From positions 15,773,601-15,837,600 of the forward strand of contig CM049319.1 of assembly GCA_026874595.1 (NCBI GenBank): 64,000 nt of DNA, in the 5' to 3' direction. The notes beneath the pieces are model-generated. The model did no database searches. It saw nothing but the letters and a program-made list of their open reading frames with translations, and was not told the DNA's origin. A program made the position numbers and the translations under genes. This document shows, piece after piece, positions 36,401-49,590 of the stretch; the stretch's first letter is position 1, and every line of letters begins with the position of its first letter. Source of the stretch: Sipunculus nudus (lineage: Eukaryota > Annelida > Sipuncula > Golfingiida > Sipunculidae).

Positions 36401-37100
36401 ATATAAAGACTTTGTTTTTCATGGTCTGCAAGCCTTGTAAAATTAATTTATGACAGCATCGGAAACTAGAGTTACTGGTTCTCAGAAAGCTGTCTCAAGC
36501 AGCACCAAAAGTTTATGTTTAGAAGCCAGTCGATGGACGAGCTCAATAATATAACCAAACTGTCTCTTTCAAAGACTCGTCTTTGCATGAACTATCATGA
36601 AAATCCATTTCTATTTAAGTAATCTCGGTGTCGCACATTCATGGTGTTATGTTTACAGAAGAACTTGGTAGTCCCTAAGGTCCTTTTTCACTTATCAACA
36701 TGATGAATGTTATAAAATCTGGAGATTTCCTTGTTAAATGTTGCCCTTGGTTATGTGGTTGACATGTGACAGTTCAGCATAGCACTGACCCCAGGTGTAT
36801 GAAAACCTAGAGATACTGTATGTACAGAGAGCTCTGTGTTGCCTGCCAGGCCGGCCTGGTGGTCATTCCATGATGTTTATGTGACCTACAGTAGCTTCCT
36901 TGTCTGAAGGGAATTCCCGCAGGGCCCTAGGCTGGTGAAGAGCCTCCATACTTTGGCCCCGGGGTACAAAATATGCTGCGGTCATAGAGGATTCTCTTAC
37001 TCTGCAGCAATTACCAAACAAATGTATAGTAATACATATCATGGTAGTTCGGATTCGGCCTTCTGCTTTATAGGTTCCTGGTTTGAAGATTCAACCAATC
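33450..37100. other. Intron 1, unassigned
   Basis: No exon recognised. The stretch 34870-35210 is somewhat GC-richer, with ACTCAAAGGGC and AACAAGGCACC blocks that could be repeat remnants. Confidence 0.45.
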
Positions 37101-37104
37101 CACA

Positions 37105-37330
37105 ACCTTTGATTCTTTCTATCCTTGTGCACAGGAAACTTATTGTCCAGAATGCTTATTGATTAATTATCATAATTTTCCTTTAGTTTAACTTCACCAT
37201 CATTCAGTAAACAGAGCCTTTCATTCTCTTATATCTTTGTTTCCAGAAAACGTGTTGTCCAGAACGCTTAATGATTAATTTATTATTATAATTCTTATCA
37301 TTTAGTTTACCTTCATCTTCAATCAGTAGA
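37105..37330 (+). repeat. 112-bp tandem duplication
   Basis: ATTGTCCAGAATGCTT (37142) is repeated as GTTGTCCAGAACGCTT (37254). Flanking blocks TTGATTCTTTCTATC / TTCATTCTCTTATATC and GTTTAACTTCACCATC / GTTTACCTTCATCTTC confirm two diverged copies. Confidence 0.8.
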
Positions 37331-39155
37331 TAATGGCACCAACAGGTGGTAGATTCATGTATCTATTATGATATATACAGGCTTACTAACAACTCTTCAT
37401 TGTACCAGGACTACTCATGACAGGGTTTACCCTGAAACATTCCCTACACTTCCACTTGCATGGGTGCATATGGTTTATTTTTAGTCAAATTACCTTTTGC
37501 ATTGGGACATATGTTTGTTCTAGTCATATTACTTATTGATATCTCTGTATGGTGTGTCTAGACTGTAGGTAGTTGACCAAATGGTTTATTTGTGCTGTGG
37601 GATATTTGTAGTACAATGACCATCACTAGATGTAGCCAAAAGCACTCAGCTTTCATCCAAGTCACCTGCGGTTTGACCTTAAATCAAATAGTTTATAATA
37701 TATTGCACACATACCAATTACATATACCTGATTTATATAGCCCCCTTTTTATTAAGTGAACTTGGCCAGAGGTGCTGTACAATGAAGGTATAAAATTAAA
37801 AAAATATTATAGTGGACTGGTCAATAAAAAATCAAGGTGATTTACCAGAAACTAAGAATAAACAAAGTCATAAACCTGATTATACAATTTTGTTTGCGCA
37901 TGGCAGGTTATATAGGTTATATACTGTTGTATGAATATCAATTGTGTATAATAGCACTAAAATGATAACAATGTGAAAATAAAATTTGTTTTTTAGTAAA
38001 TTTAGTTTTTCCTTCTGAAAAATTCAGCCCACTGGAGCCCTAACACATATAAATTTTCATTGTTGCCCTGGGGGGGGGGGGTACAGTTTTCTTTGCCTCT
38101 TTTCTAAATACAAAGGTATCCAAGATTGGTTATTATTCTCAGGTGAACTCCTGTGAATGTTCCAGTACCTCTTGTCTGAAACTGTCAGGTTAATTGGTCC
38201 ATAACTCTTTGCCATTGCTTTATTATCACACCTGTGGTTGACATAAGTCAACAGTTGCTGTTTTCTCATTATTTCACCCCTGCCAGGAGGTGATGTATGT
38301 TTTTTCCAATGTTGGTTAGTCACAGTTTTACTCAGAAAGTTGTGAACAGATATTTATGAAATTTTGTGGAGGGTTAGAATAACACCAAAGGGATAATCCA
38401 TTGGATTTTGGAGATAATATGAATTGCCCAATGTTTTTGGTTGCACAGTTCTTTTTCATTGCTAAATGGGTAATTAGTTTGTCACAGCCTGTCATAATCA
38501 ATTAATATAAGTGCTGTCTCTCAAATTGAGAAAGAATTACCATGGTTAAGTATTTCTTCTGATCCTCTTGAAATTGTTAAGACATTTGCAGCCATATTGA
38601 AATCACAGAAAGGTGTCCAATCCATATCCTCAACCACAACAAAATAATGCCTGTACTAATAATATATTTTTTTGTGGTTTACTGTATGATGAAGCTTTAA
38701 CAATTGAACTCTCATGGTACAGTGAAAGTGAGAAAATAGTGAAAATTCAACCTCACAAATATAAAGCCAACCCAACCACATTATATTGAACTAGATGTAA
38801 CTGTAAGCAGTTGCCATGGATCACTGGAAACCTTCCCTTTAAACCTGCAATTAGGCAGTATTAGGGAATCATGTATGGAGTGTATACAACCTTATGAGTA
38901 AGGTCCGGGTAAAAAATAGGTATCACTTATCATCAGGTACAGATCTGTGACTTAGGACTAATATTGTGCCCAAAATTCAGCTTTTGAAAAAATTAGCAAT
39001 ATCAGAGGTCTGGTGCAAAGAGATTTTTCAAATTGATGATTTTGCACTCAGAGGGACATAAACTTGTAGGTCCACCCACAAAAAGTTTTTTCCCAAACAG
39101 GGATATAGAAATAAATGCATCAATTCCTGAAGCCTGCCCTTTTAGAAGTTGGGGT
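37331..39155. other. Intron 1, unassigned, with poly(G) runs
   Basis: No exon recognised. Poly(G) at 38070-38081 (12) and, at the right edge, 39156-39168 (13). Confidence 0.5.
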
Positions 39156-39180
39156 GGGGGGGGGGGGGAGGTTAAGAAAA

Positions 39181-39587
39181 CAGGCTTTTGTAGCTCAGGG
39201 GTAAAGCACAGGTCTCAAACTGGGAGATTGTGTGTTCAAATCTCAGCCAAAGAGCAGTGAGATTCTTTATGGTCAGCCCCCACGGCATGGGAAGGCTGTG
39301 CCCCACGGCCGTGTATAACATAAATGAGTGTGTCTTTGTGGGTTACTCGGTGTTATGACCCAGCAAATGGGATGGTTAAGTTGTCACACCCAGAACCCAC
39401 AGGGGCGGTAGACACCGGGCCTTGATGACACCAGGATACAAAATATTATATGATAGGAAGCGAGTGCTACCACCCTGTCAAGTAGTCCCAAACCGAAATG
39501 GAAATTCTGCAGATGTACATACTTAGGGTTAGAGTAACATAAGTCAGCATAGAAAACTGAGGTGGTTACCTCCACCAAAAAAAAAAA
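39181..39587 (+). mobile_element. tRNA-derived SINE (plus strand) with poly(A) tail
   Basis: The head carries TAGCTCAGGGGTAAAGCAC (A box, 39191-39209) and GTTCAAATCTCAGCC (B box, from 39234). The body is about 300 bp and includes CACGGCATGGGAAGG and GGTAGACACCGGGCC. The tail is TCCACC followed by an 11-base A run, with a further A run after 39600. The poly(C)/G run just upstream may be unrelated. This is the most complete of the SINEs here. Confidence 0.85.
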
Positions 39588-39609
39588 TCTTTAAAATCTT
39601 AAAAAAAAA

Positions 39610-42097
39610 AACAGTATGTCATGACCCATGGACTCTTGATAAAAAAAAAATCACACTGAAATTTCATGCTTGTGAATGTGATTCTTATGTCTTAACCTAT
39701 ACCTTTCTTCATCATCTTGTACATTGCATTTCAAACTCTGCTTCAAAGGTACGCCTGTATCTTCCAGCAAGTCATGACAATTAAGACATCATGTTTTGTA
39801 GATTCTGAGAAACAAGGCAGGACCCTCAATGTAATCAGTCATGCTTTCACACTTATACACGTGTGTGATACCTTTCCAACAACTCCAGTAGCACCTTATT
39901 ATGTGTAGAATGGGTAACCTCTGTCCTTTAACTGAGCCAAGTTCACCAGCCGTAGAGTGGTGCTGCAAGGTGGTATGTCGGAGGCACTGTATTGTGGTCT
40001 CGTAAATTAGTGTGAGTTTCGGGATGCTGTACATTAGGACATACCACAGTTGTTGTATTTGTATCTTTTTTGTTACACATAATGAACTTGACTGTTAGCC
40101 TGTTTACTGTTATCCCATGTCCTCACCTAATATACAGTTATCCCATGTTGTTACCTGATATAAAAGAGTACAGAAAAAATTTCTTCTTCATCCAGTTTTA
40201 AAGATGTATTGCAGTATTTACCCTAAAAAATTTATTTCTCAATAATTAATCATTTTGTTTAAATCTGACAGTGGTTCAAAACAAACAATATTTGCCAAAT
40301 TTTTGTTCACATTATAGTGCATCAGATTTCAAGTTTATTTATTGTTTATTCAAATGCTATAGCCTTTGATACTTTGATCTCTGTTTACCAATAAACTTGC
40401 ACTTTACATACCTGTGGTAGACTATAAATCCTATCAACTTTTGAAGTTTCCATACCTCCCCCTTGATACAGTGCATTAACCTAGATCTGACCTAGCGTAC
40501 CTGACTACCTGTATACACCGTTATCAGTTCTGGTGTTAGGATGAGGAATTTCCCAGTGAGGTATCAGTTATTGCAGATCTGGGGACATGTTTTTACTGAT
40601 TAGGTCAAAATGGCCAATAAATACTTATCCGACTTATCATGTGTAAAGCTCTCAGTTGGCCATATCAGATGAGATAAATAATTAAATTTTCAGTTCTTTT
40701 ACTTTTTTGCCTCTATTAGCCCTCTAAATTCTTTAATTATTGGTAATGGATGAAGGCAGAGAGCTCTTGGAACATTTCACCCGGAAACATTTTCACCTTC
40801 TTAATCAAACTCACCAGTGTAATCAAACTCAACAGGAGGGCTTTAAACACAAGTGCACATTTCAGTCAGCTGATGTACAGCAAATGTTCATACTGACTCA
40901 TTTCCATGTTCTTTGTCTTCTTTGTAGTTGGAAGTATATCCTTTGTTCAAGTCATGAGCTTAAGCAAAAAAGTAAAGTGGTTAAGGAGGAAATTTGATAC
41001 AATTCAGCAGTGTCTTACTTTTCAACCTCTTGGATTATTTCAATATGATTATGTTTTCCTAAACTATTAATTTGCATCAAAACACGTGATAAAAAGGGGC
41101 AGAAAACATGAGTTTGGGACAGTAATTATCAGATATGTATTTTACAAACACAATCACACACAATTTGTTTTGACATATACTTAAATGCAAATGAGACACA
41201 TAAGTGGTTAGGGACAGTGTACCAAATAAATATAGATTTTCAAGCATATTAAGTTAAGAAAACACAAGTTCAAATGGTTAAGAGATGAGGCATGCTTTAG
41301 TACTACTGTCAGTGCTGCTGTAATGAAAAAATTAGGATGACAGCAGTTTGTCCTGACTTCATCAATTGATACCACTTTGAAAGCTAGTGTTTGGTGACAG
41401 GAGGTTATAAAACTAGGAAGAACAAACACCTCTGCTATTTAAGGTCTCACCAGCACGCTGAGTATGCACTGAAACCAATAAGTGAGCAGACACCAGTTTA
41501 CAGGTTATTTTGAGCTCTTCTCTTGTCTGTAACAAAAGAATTCCTTGATTACTACTCATGCCTAGTTTGGTTTCAAGTGACATGATATGCATAATATCAA
41601 TGTAAATTCACTTCAGTCCTTGTACATATAATATCATACTGGGCAGCATGTATCATTTCCCTTAGGACATCATCGTCATTATATCCAGATATCTATTTCT
41701 TAATAATATGACAGCATCATGCTGACATCACTGCTGCTTTAGAATATCGCATCATCACGAGCAGTTATCATCTACTCATAAATAATAAAGAAGCATCCAA
41801 TTGGCCCCATCACTGTCCCTTGTGTATAGGCTGTCATCTGTTTTAGAACATGATAATCATAATATATGCAAAACTAATGATTCATTATCATAGAACTTTT
41901 GACCCCTATGTTTGACCCATATTTATCTTGAATATAATTCCTAACCTCACAGGCAACCCTTGCACAGTGTCACTGTTACATCTTTTTTTGTCTCATGATA
42001 ACTGTAATGGTAAATGCACATCATGACTATTAATAAATTGTCATAATTGTACCTCACCTGTTACTTTCATTTGTAACTGTATGCATAACTGCTCGTC
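39610..42097. other. Intron 1, unassigned
   Basis: AT-rich, with no exon or defined repeat recognised. Confidence 0.5.
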
Positions 42098-42356
42098 AAG
42101 ATCATTATCATCATCAACAACAGCAGCAGTAACAGCATCATCACTACCACAACCATTCTTCATCATCTTCAGCATCATCGTTATCACCATCATCTTGGTT
42201 ATCATAATCACCATCATATTTATTGTCATCATGTGTCATCATCATCATCATCGTCATTGTCATCAGCCTTATCTTTGTCATCCTCCTCTTCATCGTCATC
42301 TGCGTTGTAATTTGATCATTGTCATCAGCATCATAGTTATCATCACCAGCCTCATA
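42098..42356 (+). repeat. Imperfect (ATC/GTC)n trinucleotide-rich tract
   Basis: ATCATCATC, GTCATC and ACCATC triplets dominate about 260 bp, with the purest block CATCATCATCATCATCGTC near 42236. One frame reads Ile/Val-rich and another Ser/His-rich, but this is a by-product of the triplet repeat. Confidence 0.85.
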
Positions 42357-45300
42357 TTGATGCCATTTCCGTAAAATTCATTTTCCGTTTCCCTTATATG
42401 TGTTATCTTGTGATTGCAGCAGTGTTGTATTTATAAAAAGTAGTTCTGGTGATTTCTTAATTATGGGGAGTGACATTGTATTAGTTAATGGGGATGTCTC
42501 TTTTAAACAGTTTAACCACGTTACCTTGTTTCCATGTGATTTCAGTAATATTGACTGATGTTCAACTAAAGGAGGTAAAAAGACCCAGCAAATACTCTAC
42601 TTCAAACTGAGCTGTGTGTTTATGTTCTGGTTTTAATTCTTTTGGAGTGATTGCAAGTAAAGTTATGTAGAGATAATGGATGTTTTTCTATTGTTTTTCA
42701 TCTTTTCCTCCTAGGAAAATTAGAAAATTGAAATGGATAGCTCCTTAAGATCAATAGGGAAAAAAATAAATTACCTGAAAGTGGAGACTTTATTGTTGGA
42801 TTTCTTTTCCAGGAGTTTCATTAAAACTTCCTCTTTAGGTGGTTGCTTCTGTGCATATTCTTTAAAGATAAATTTGGTAACTAAAATTTTATATATTAAC
42901 ATGCTGCAGGCCCTTCACATGTATGTGGAATCTATACACTCTTCTGGAAACACATTACTTATAAAGCTTAAAATTCATGTGAAGATATATGTTGCAGAAT
43001 GTCTGGTAGTACAGAGAGCACATAGGTCTGGTGCCCCCCCCCCCCCCTCCTTGAAATATATGAGTAATTATTTATACATATATGTACATACTTATGTCGA
43101 TTTTAAGTCGTTTGAACAGGTATATTTCACTTGTAACACCTCAAATGCAAACCTACTGCAGCTGCTCTTTTTGATCTTGCACAGGGCTGCCCAAATCTGT
43201 TCAGCCTTTGATTATTATTAGTTACTTTATAAATCTGAGAATTTCATCGGTTTCTTTGAATATACATGTACTGTCATTTAGCCATCAGTTTTTAAGTGAG
43301 ACATACAGATGCTGTCAGAAATACTGATGATTGTAAAAATGGAAAAAAAACTTACAAAAACTGAAAAAATGGAATTCGCAAAAGAAATATGAAACCAACC
43401 ACATCCATTTTAAAAATTTAGAGAGGACAGAATGGGATGCAGCTGACTGGACAACCAATGACGAATCTAAGAGCAGCTCCATGCTTCCCCGTCATCAGCT
43501 AGGGCCTCCCAGAAGAGGCTTGTCCACACCAGTCTCTGGGCTGTAATTGAATGTTCTCCCCGGCCGTTGTAGGTCAATATTCTTGGCATATTGTAGTCAT
43601 CCACAAATTACTGGCCCCGCCTGGGGACCAGTTTTATTGACCTCCTGTGTGCAGTGGCATTGTACACTCATCAGGCTCGCACTACGAGGTTTGTTGCTTG
43701 ACCAGCTCCATCATCTGTTCACTACGCTTTGGTGGGATTTTCCAGGGCTTGATATTAATATCAGCACTGACCCCAAGGGGCTACAGAACCTGAAAAATCC
43801 CTGGTTCCTACAGGAAGACAGAAGTGCTTTAAATGTGTTGTTTTACTTTCTAACTTAATCAGTAATCAACTGATACATTTGAAACCAGTGATACAGGACT
43901 GAGCCAGGATGTTAAATCAGGTCTAAAGTCAAGTCAACTTTTTCAGGGACTCAGACTTAGACTTGGACTCCTGACCTGGGAAGTCATGACTTGAGGAATC
44001 AGGCCAAGTCCATGTCGAGTTATGCTGCATAAGCAGCGGTAACGCTATGCTCATCTATTCGGTGTTGTCTCTGTTGCATTCCCTCTTGCATAATATTTAA
44101 CCATTCACGTTGCAGGTGCCGGTTGTTTTGCACTGCATCTGCTTGGTTGCACAGACTTTTACACCCTAATCCATTGGAATACACACTATGTGATGAAATT
44201 GTCAGTTTTCAGGACAGTCTCTATACTAACTTGCTGGTGTGGCCTGAGGTCAGTTATCCCCCACTGTTTGAAAATTCCTCTCTTGCAGTGCCGCAAAGAG
44301 CAGCACATGGGCGCAGCCATCTAAGTTTACACACTGAGCCAATCAGATTTTGTTTTACGGAGCGTTTGGTTTGCTGGGTGTTTTCCTATAAGCCCCTGGT
44401 GGCCAAACCTGTAGAATCCTTCCATTTCCCACAGCCTATTATGACTGGAAGATCCCGGGAGGTCACATGCTGTGTTCAGAGGGTAATGTCGAGTCCACAA
44501 GAAGATAAACTTTTTTACCAAAGTCTGACATTCAGATTAAAAAACACACTTTAATGGCTATAATTAATTATGAACTATTGATGTAACATAAAAAAAAGAA
44601 CAGGTAGAGAAGACTTGTGATAGATCTTTATGGGATAAAGCCAGCATGGTTTAGGGTCCTAGATCAGGCTGTTGATTGTGAATAGATGTCTTCAATTTGT
44701 TTATCAGTTATTGCTGTTTAATTTGGTTCTGGATTGGATTATTGCAGACATCAAAGTAGATTGTTGGAGGAGTATATCTGCAAAAAAGTCCCCCCCCCCC
44801 CCCCCAGCTGATACTGAGATAAACATTATAATGTACCCAAGATATTTAAGACACCAAGTAATTATGAAGTGTGATCTTGCATTACAGACACATTGTATCA
44901 TCTAGATTCTAACACAGAATATGAAGAGACTTTCCTTTGTTATACAGCTGTACTGACCACATGTTCTGTATTGTTAATCTGTCCCTCAGTATGAATCAGA
45001 GATAAAAAAGGAAGGAAAATAACTATAAATAAAATAATTAAAAATTTTAATTATTTCGTTGTTGATAATAATCTAGCATTGATTCATTGAATCAGTTATT
45101 TATTGCATTGTTACACCCTTGGTAATGGTAAATACAAGGGTTTTACTTAAAAATTAGCTAAAGAAGCAGAAAATTTATTATGTCCTAAACATACAAATTC
45201 AGCACACGTCTCATTGCTGTTGTAGGTTAACTGGAACACAACCTTTTGAAAATGGATATTGCTTCTAAAACCTCACTATTTCAGCTAAATTCTGCTGAAT

Positions 45301-46815
45301 TATTGGCCTAGATTAGCATATTTATATGTACTTATTAGTTCTCTATGATAAACCCATATATAACCTCATGTAAAATCTTCTCCAGGAACACTATATAAAT
45401 CCCCAGTGTGAATATTTATTCTAAAATTAATGATTTCTTGGTAAACTTTAAAAGTAAATGTTAAAATACTATTGTTTGAAACTATTCCTGAAAATTTTCA
45501 TTGGGAGGATAGTATGTAAATGCAGGACTGGCACAGAAACCATGTCAGGGCCTCAAACATAGAAGTAGACATTTGGAAGATGAAATATGCAAGACTTACA
45601 ATTCCCTGTGTAACCCTGATGTTACAAAAGGAAAAAACTAAAAGATATTTTATATACATTAGCAGTGTGCAAATTAATTGATTATATCAATGATTTGTCG
45701 TTTGCTTTCATTTATATAATCAATTAAGTAGGATGCATTTGTAAATGATTCATCACAAATGATTAATAAATGTGTGCACGTGCTAAGAAATAACTTTTTT
45801 CTTAAGAAAATCTATACACTACTAAAATTGTCTTGTCTGTATGTTTGTCCCAGAATTTCTGTAGAAACGGGCCATAACAGTAGTAGCGTCATATCGACCC
45901 TCTGGCATTACGACCAGATTACTAGCGCCAGAGTGTCATTACATCTATGTCTGAGGAACGCAATAATGAAGATGCAAATATTTTTTGTAAACCCTTTGGC
46001 GTGTTTGTTGAATTTATGACCGCATGAACACAAGCATGGCTTGCAAGGGTTACAGGTTGCAGGCAGCTTGCAGGCAATACAGGAAATGACCCGTGTCCAT
46101 GGAGACGGTGTTTCAGTTTGGGTTGTGAGCTCACATGTATACTATTGTGTAAATTCATTATCTTTAGCATAATCATTTACCACAATATGAATGCAACCTG
46201 ATACAAGACCACTGCGATACATTCCTAGTTATAACTTGTATCACGACTCCAGTAGGCTTACCTTCCCAATTATCCGATTGCCTCATGAGTCGAGTTGTCA
46301 CTGCTATATCAGTGAGCTAGTTTTGCTATCAGTGTCAGTCATAGGCCCAACTAACGGAATGCATACTACCTTGGCCCTTACACTAAGACACAGTTGAATT
46401 CCTGGCGGCATGATCACATCACAGGTCTGTAGCACAAGATCATGCTGCTTGCCATTGCTGACCTTCACCTTGTCCCATTACAACAAAGACGTATATAGAT
46501 TGGTTCTGTATCAACCCCCAGACTTTGCTACCATATGGGTCTAGGGAGGTGGCTACCTTATGGGTCTGGCCACACAATACGCTACCCTTCCTCTGCAACA
46601 GGACCCAATGAGGCCTCATTTTCTAGTATGTTATATCACTTATAATCTTGTCAAGGATATAATGAAGATGGGAGAGAAGGAAGTTAATACCGGTAACATT
46701 AAAAGTGAACTTTGTACAGCACATAAGTGTCAATCACCTTGGCCTTCACCTCGGCCTTGCAGCATGATGCAAGTTGGGATAAATATGGTCAGATTTTTTT
46801 TTTTATTGGAACAAT
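42357..46815. other. Intron 1, unassigned, with a GC-richer island
   Basis: No exon recognised. 43430-43860 and 44250-44500 are less AT-rich than the surroundings and could hold regulatory elements or decayed repeats. 43925-44020 has repeated GACTTGGACTC/AAGTCATGACTTG-like words. Poly(C) at 43034-43047 and 44790-44805. Confidence 0.45.
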
Positions 46816-46819
46816 TTTT

Positions 46820-48037
46820 AGCTCAGCTGACTGTAAGTCATCTGAGCCATAGCGATCACTCTTTGTCCGTCGTCCGTCCGGCCATCCGGCTGTCTGTATG
46901 TTAACAGGGCACAAATTGTAACCACTGGACCTGGAATCTTCTAACTTTACATCCAGAGAAGTCCATGAAAAATCTCCTTGGAAACCTGGAATTAGGACTC
47001 TGTTACCCATATTCTTCAGGCTATGGGCTCCGAAGTACCACCCCCCCCCCCCCCCCCCCAGAATAATGAAAAATTTAATACAAAAGCTCAAGTATTTGAA
47101 CAACTAATGCATTGATCACCCTGATTTTTTTCTCTATTTTTGAGATCTGAAAAGATGTACTCATCTTTTAACAGGGCACAAATCGTAATAGCTGGACCTG
47201 GAATCTTCTAACTTTACATCCAGAGAGGTCTATGAAAAGTCTCCTTGGAAACTTGGAATTAGGTCTCTTTCACCACTATTCTTCAAGCTATGGGGGCTCC
47301 AAAGTACCCCCGAGAATTATGAAAAATTTATACAAAAACTCGAAATATCTGAACAACTAATGCATTGATCACCATGTTTTTTTGCATGGATATTGATTAT
47401 AGAGTGTTTCTTTAGTTTCTACAGACTGGTGGTGCCACCTGTATTTTTTTTTATTTTTTATGATTTTATTCTATATTTTTAGACCTTAAAAGATGTGGTC
47501 ATCTGTTAACAGGGCACAAATTGTAACTGCTGGACCTGGAATCTTCTTACTTTACTTCCAGAGAGGTCCATGAAAAGTCTCCTTGGAAACTTGGAATTAG
47601 GTCTCTCTCATCCATATTCTTCAAGCTATGTGGCTTGGAAGTACCCCCTGGATAATGGAAATTTTTATACAAAAGCTAAGTATCTGAACAACTAATGCAT
47701 TGATCACTATGATTCTTTGCATGGATATTGATCATGGAGTGTTACATCAGTTTTTGCAGACTGATGGTGCCACCTGTATTTTTCAACATTTATGATTTTT
47801 TCTCTATTTTTAGACCTTAAAAGATGCGGTCATCTATTAACAGGGCACAAATCATAAAGACTCGCCCTAGAATCTTCTTTCTTGAGATGCTCGGAGGCCC
47901 ATGAAGAGTCTCCTTGGAAACCTGAAATTAGGTCTCTGTGCCACCTACATTAAGATGCCATCTTAATTAGTTGTCTGTGCAAGGACATATTGTCAATATG
48001 TCAGTTGGCTGAGCGTCATGACTCATGGGTCACTTGT
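46820..48037 (+). mobile_element. AGCTCAGCTGACT element A, with four core repeats
   Basis: It starts with a hairpin whose arms are GCTCAG (46821-46826) and CTGAGC (46842-46847), followed by GTCCGTCGTCCGTCCG. It ends GGCTGAGCGTCATGACTCAT then GGGTCACTTGTT. ACAGGGCACAAAT marks core units at 46904, 47171, 47509 and 47840 (steps 267, 338, 331), each with CTGGACCTGGAATCTTCT. GGTGCCACCTGTAT occurs in the longer units (about 47434, 47765). A poly(C) run of 19 interrupts unit 1. No transposase frame. Confidence 0.78.
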
Positions 48038-48140
48038 TAACATAACAGTTTGACAGATTTTCAGGTATAATTCTGTACAGCAGATTTCACAGTAATATAA
48101 CAGGTGCATAATATAATTAACCAATAATTGATCAATTTTT

Positions 48141-49590
48141 AGCTCAGCTGACTATAAGTCATCTGAGCTATAGTCGTGGTCCATTGTCCGTCGTCCGTCC
48201 GTCTGTCCGTCCGTCCGTCCGTCCGTCCGTCCGTCCGTAGATGTGGCACGTTTTGAAACCGTAAGAGCTAGGAATCCAAAATTCAGCATAATGTTAGATG
48301 TCCCCAAGATCTCCTACCAAGCCGAAAACTGGGTCTTTGCGACTTCATTCCTTTGAGAAATTAAGGAAAAACCTCAATTTTTTATTAAAAACCTATTTTC
48401 ACACTTCAGGACTGCCTAATATCAAAACCACTCATCTGTTTTTCCTCATATTTCCTATAAATAATCCTCTATATAATTCCTATGTACATGCCAGAAATTA
48501 GGTCTGTATTATATAATTTAAAAAAGTTATGGGCCCAAACATAATGCATTTTGTAAATAATCAGGAAAGAAATTTTATCACTTAACACAAAACTTGTTAA
48601 AGCTAAGCACTTTTTTTCCAGTAGTATTACTTTAATTAATCAAAATTAAATTGTATACCCAAAATTAGATCAAAATCTTTTAAATTTTTTAAAATATTAG
48701 CAAAAATAAAAAATTGGTACCTTAAATTTTGCCCAACTTTGACCATGGCACGTTTTTTTTGCTGTAACTGCTGTGGATTTAATTTTCACAGCATGTTTTT
48801 GTTAGCATTTCAACTGTTAACACCAAAAATTTGAAACCAGTTGATCAAAAACTGTAGATTTTATTCAAGTTTTCAAGCACCATTTCACATATTGCTAGTG
48901 TTATGCAGTTTGCTAGAGCTCAGCTCCCGAGCTTCAGCTCTAAGTTCCTTAAATTTGGCATACAGTTAGATTTCTCCAAAATCCCCTACCATGCCAAGAA
49001 TTTGGTCACTAGGACTTAATTCCTTCGAGATATCAATGAAAAACTTCATTTTTCCATTAAAAACCCATTGTTACACTTTAAGACTGCCTAATATCAAAAC
49101 CACTGATCTGACTTTGATCATATATAATATACATATTTTTCTATACATTCGCTATGCACATGCCAGAAATGATGCCAGTATTGTGTATTTTTTTTTAAGT
49201 TATGGGCCCAAACATAATGCACTTTGTAAAAAATCAAGAAATATATTTACTCCCTTAACAAGGGCATTGCTGAAGCTAGAGATTTTATTGTCAGGGATGT
49301 AACATTATTTAATCAAGATTCAATTGAATACCCAAAATTAGTTCTGAATTTTTCAAATTTTATAAGTTATTAGTATAAATATAAAATTAGTACCTTAAAT
49401 TTTGCCCAACTGTGACCATGGCACGTTTGTTTCCTGAGAGCACTGTTGATATAATTTTCATATCATGCACATATAAGGATTTCAGCTTTTTAGTTTAGAA
49501 AGCTGAAAGAAATTGGCCAAATATTGTAGCTTTTATTAATGTTTTTATGAGACCCTGTCAGACTTTGGCTCTCTCCAGCCCCTCTTGAGT
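48141..49590 (+). mobile_element. AGCTCAGCTGACT element B, with 672-bp core repeats
   Basis: The left end AGCTCAGCTGACTATAAGTC with CTGAGC is shared with element A, but the core is different. GACTGCCTAATATCAAAACC occurs at 48410 and 49082 (period 672), and TTTTGCCCAACT..GACCATGGCACG recurs in each unit. A terminal-like GCTGAGCGTCGTGACCCATA appears at 50737-50756, so the full element may extend to about 50766. The sequence between 49600 and 50730 looks unrelated and may be a later insertion. Confidence 0.7.
48186..48238 (+). repeat. (CCGT)n microsatellite inside element B
   Basis: GTCCGTCGTCCGTCCGTCTG expands into at least eight CCGT units directly after the terminal hairpin. Element A has only a short version of the same motif. 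Confidence 0.95.

Noticed and set aside
39191-39250. Possible true tRNA gene
   Set aside because: A and B boxes are present, but it leads into a SINE body with a poly(A) tail, and no clean cloverleaf or anticodon arm was seen.
40740-40997. ELLEHFTRKHFHLL-like peptide considered as liprin exon 3 (LLLEHLE...)
   Set aside because: Only the LLEH word matches; the required following residues and splice sites are absent.
42098-42356. Coding triplet-repeat (poly-Ser/His or poly-Ile) exon
   Set aside because: Triplets are imperfect, all frames look repetitive, and no splice sites or domain flank it.
42733-43221. 162-codon plus-strand ORF
   Set aside because: Crosses a poly(C) run giving Pro-Pro-Pro, has no domain, and lies in AT-rich intron-like sequence.
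44123-44554. 143-codon plus-strand ORF in a GC-richer patch
   Set aside because: No family resemblance or conserved motif seen; the patch is noted as a possible regulatory island instead.
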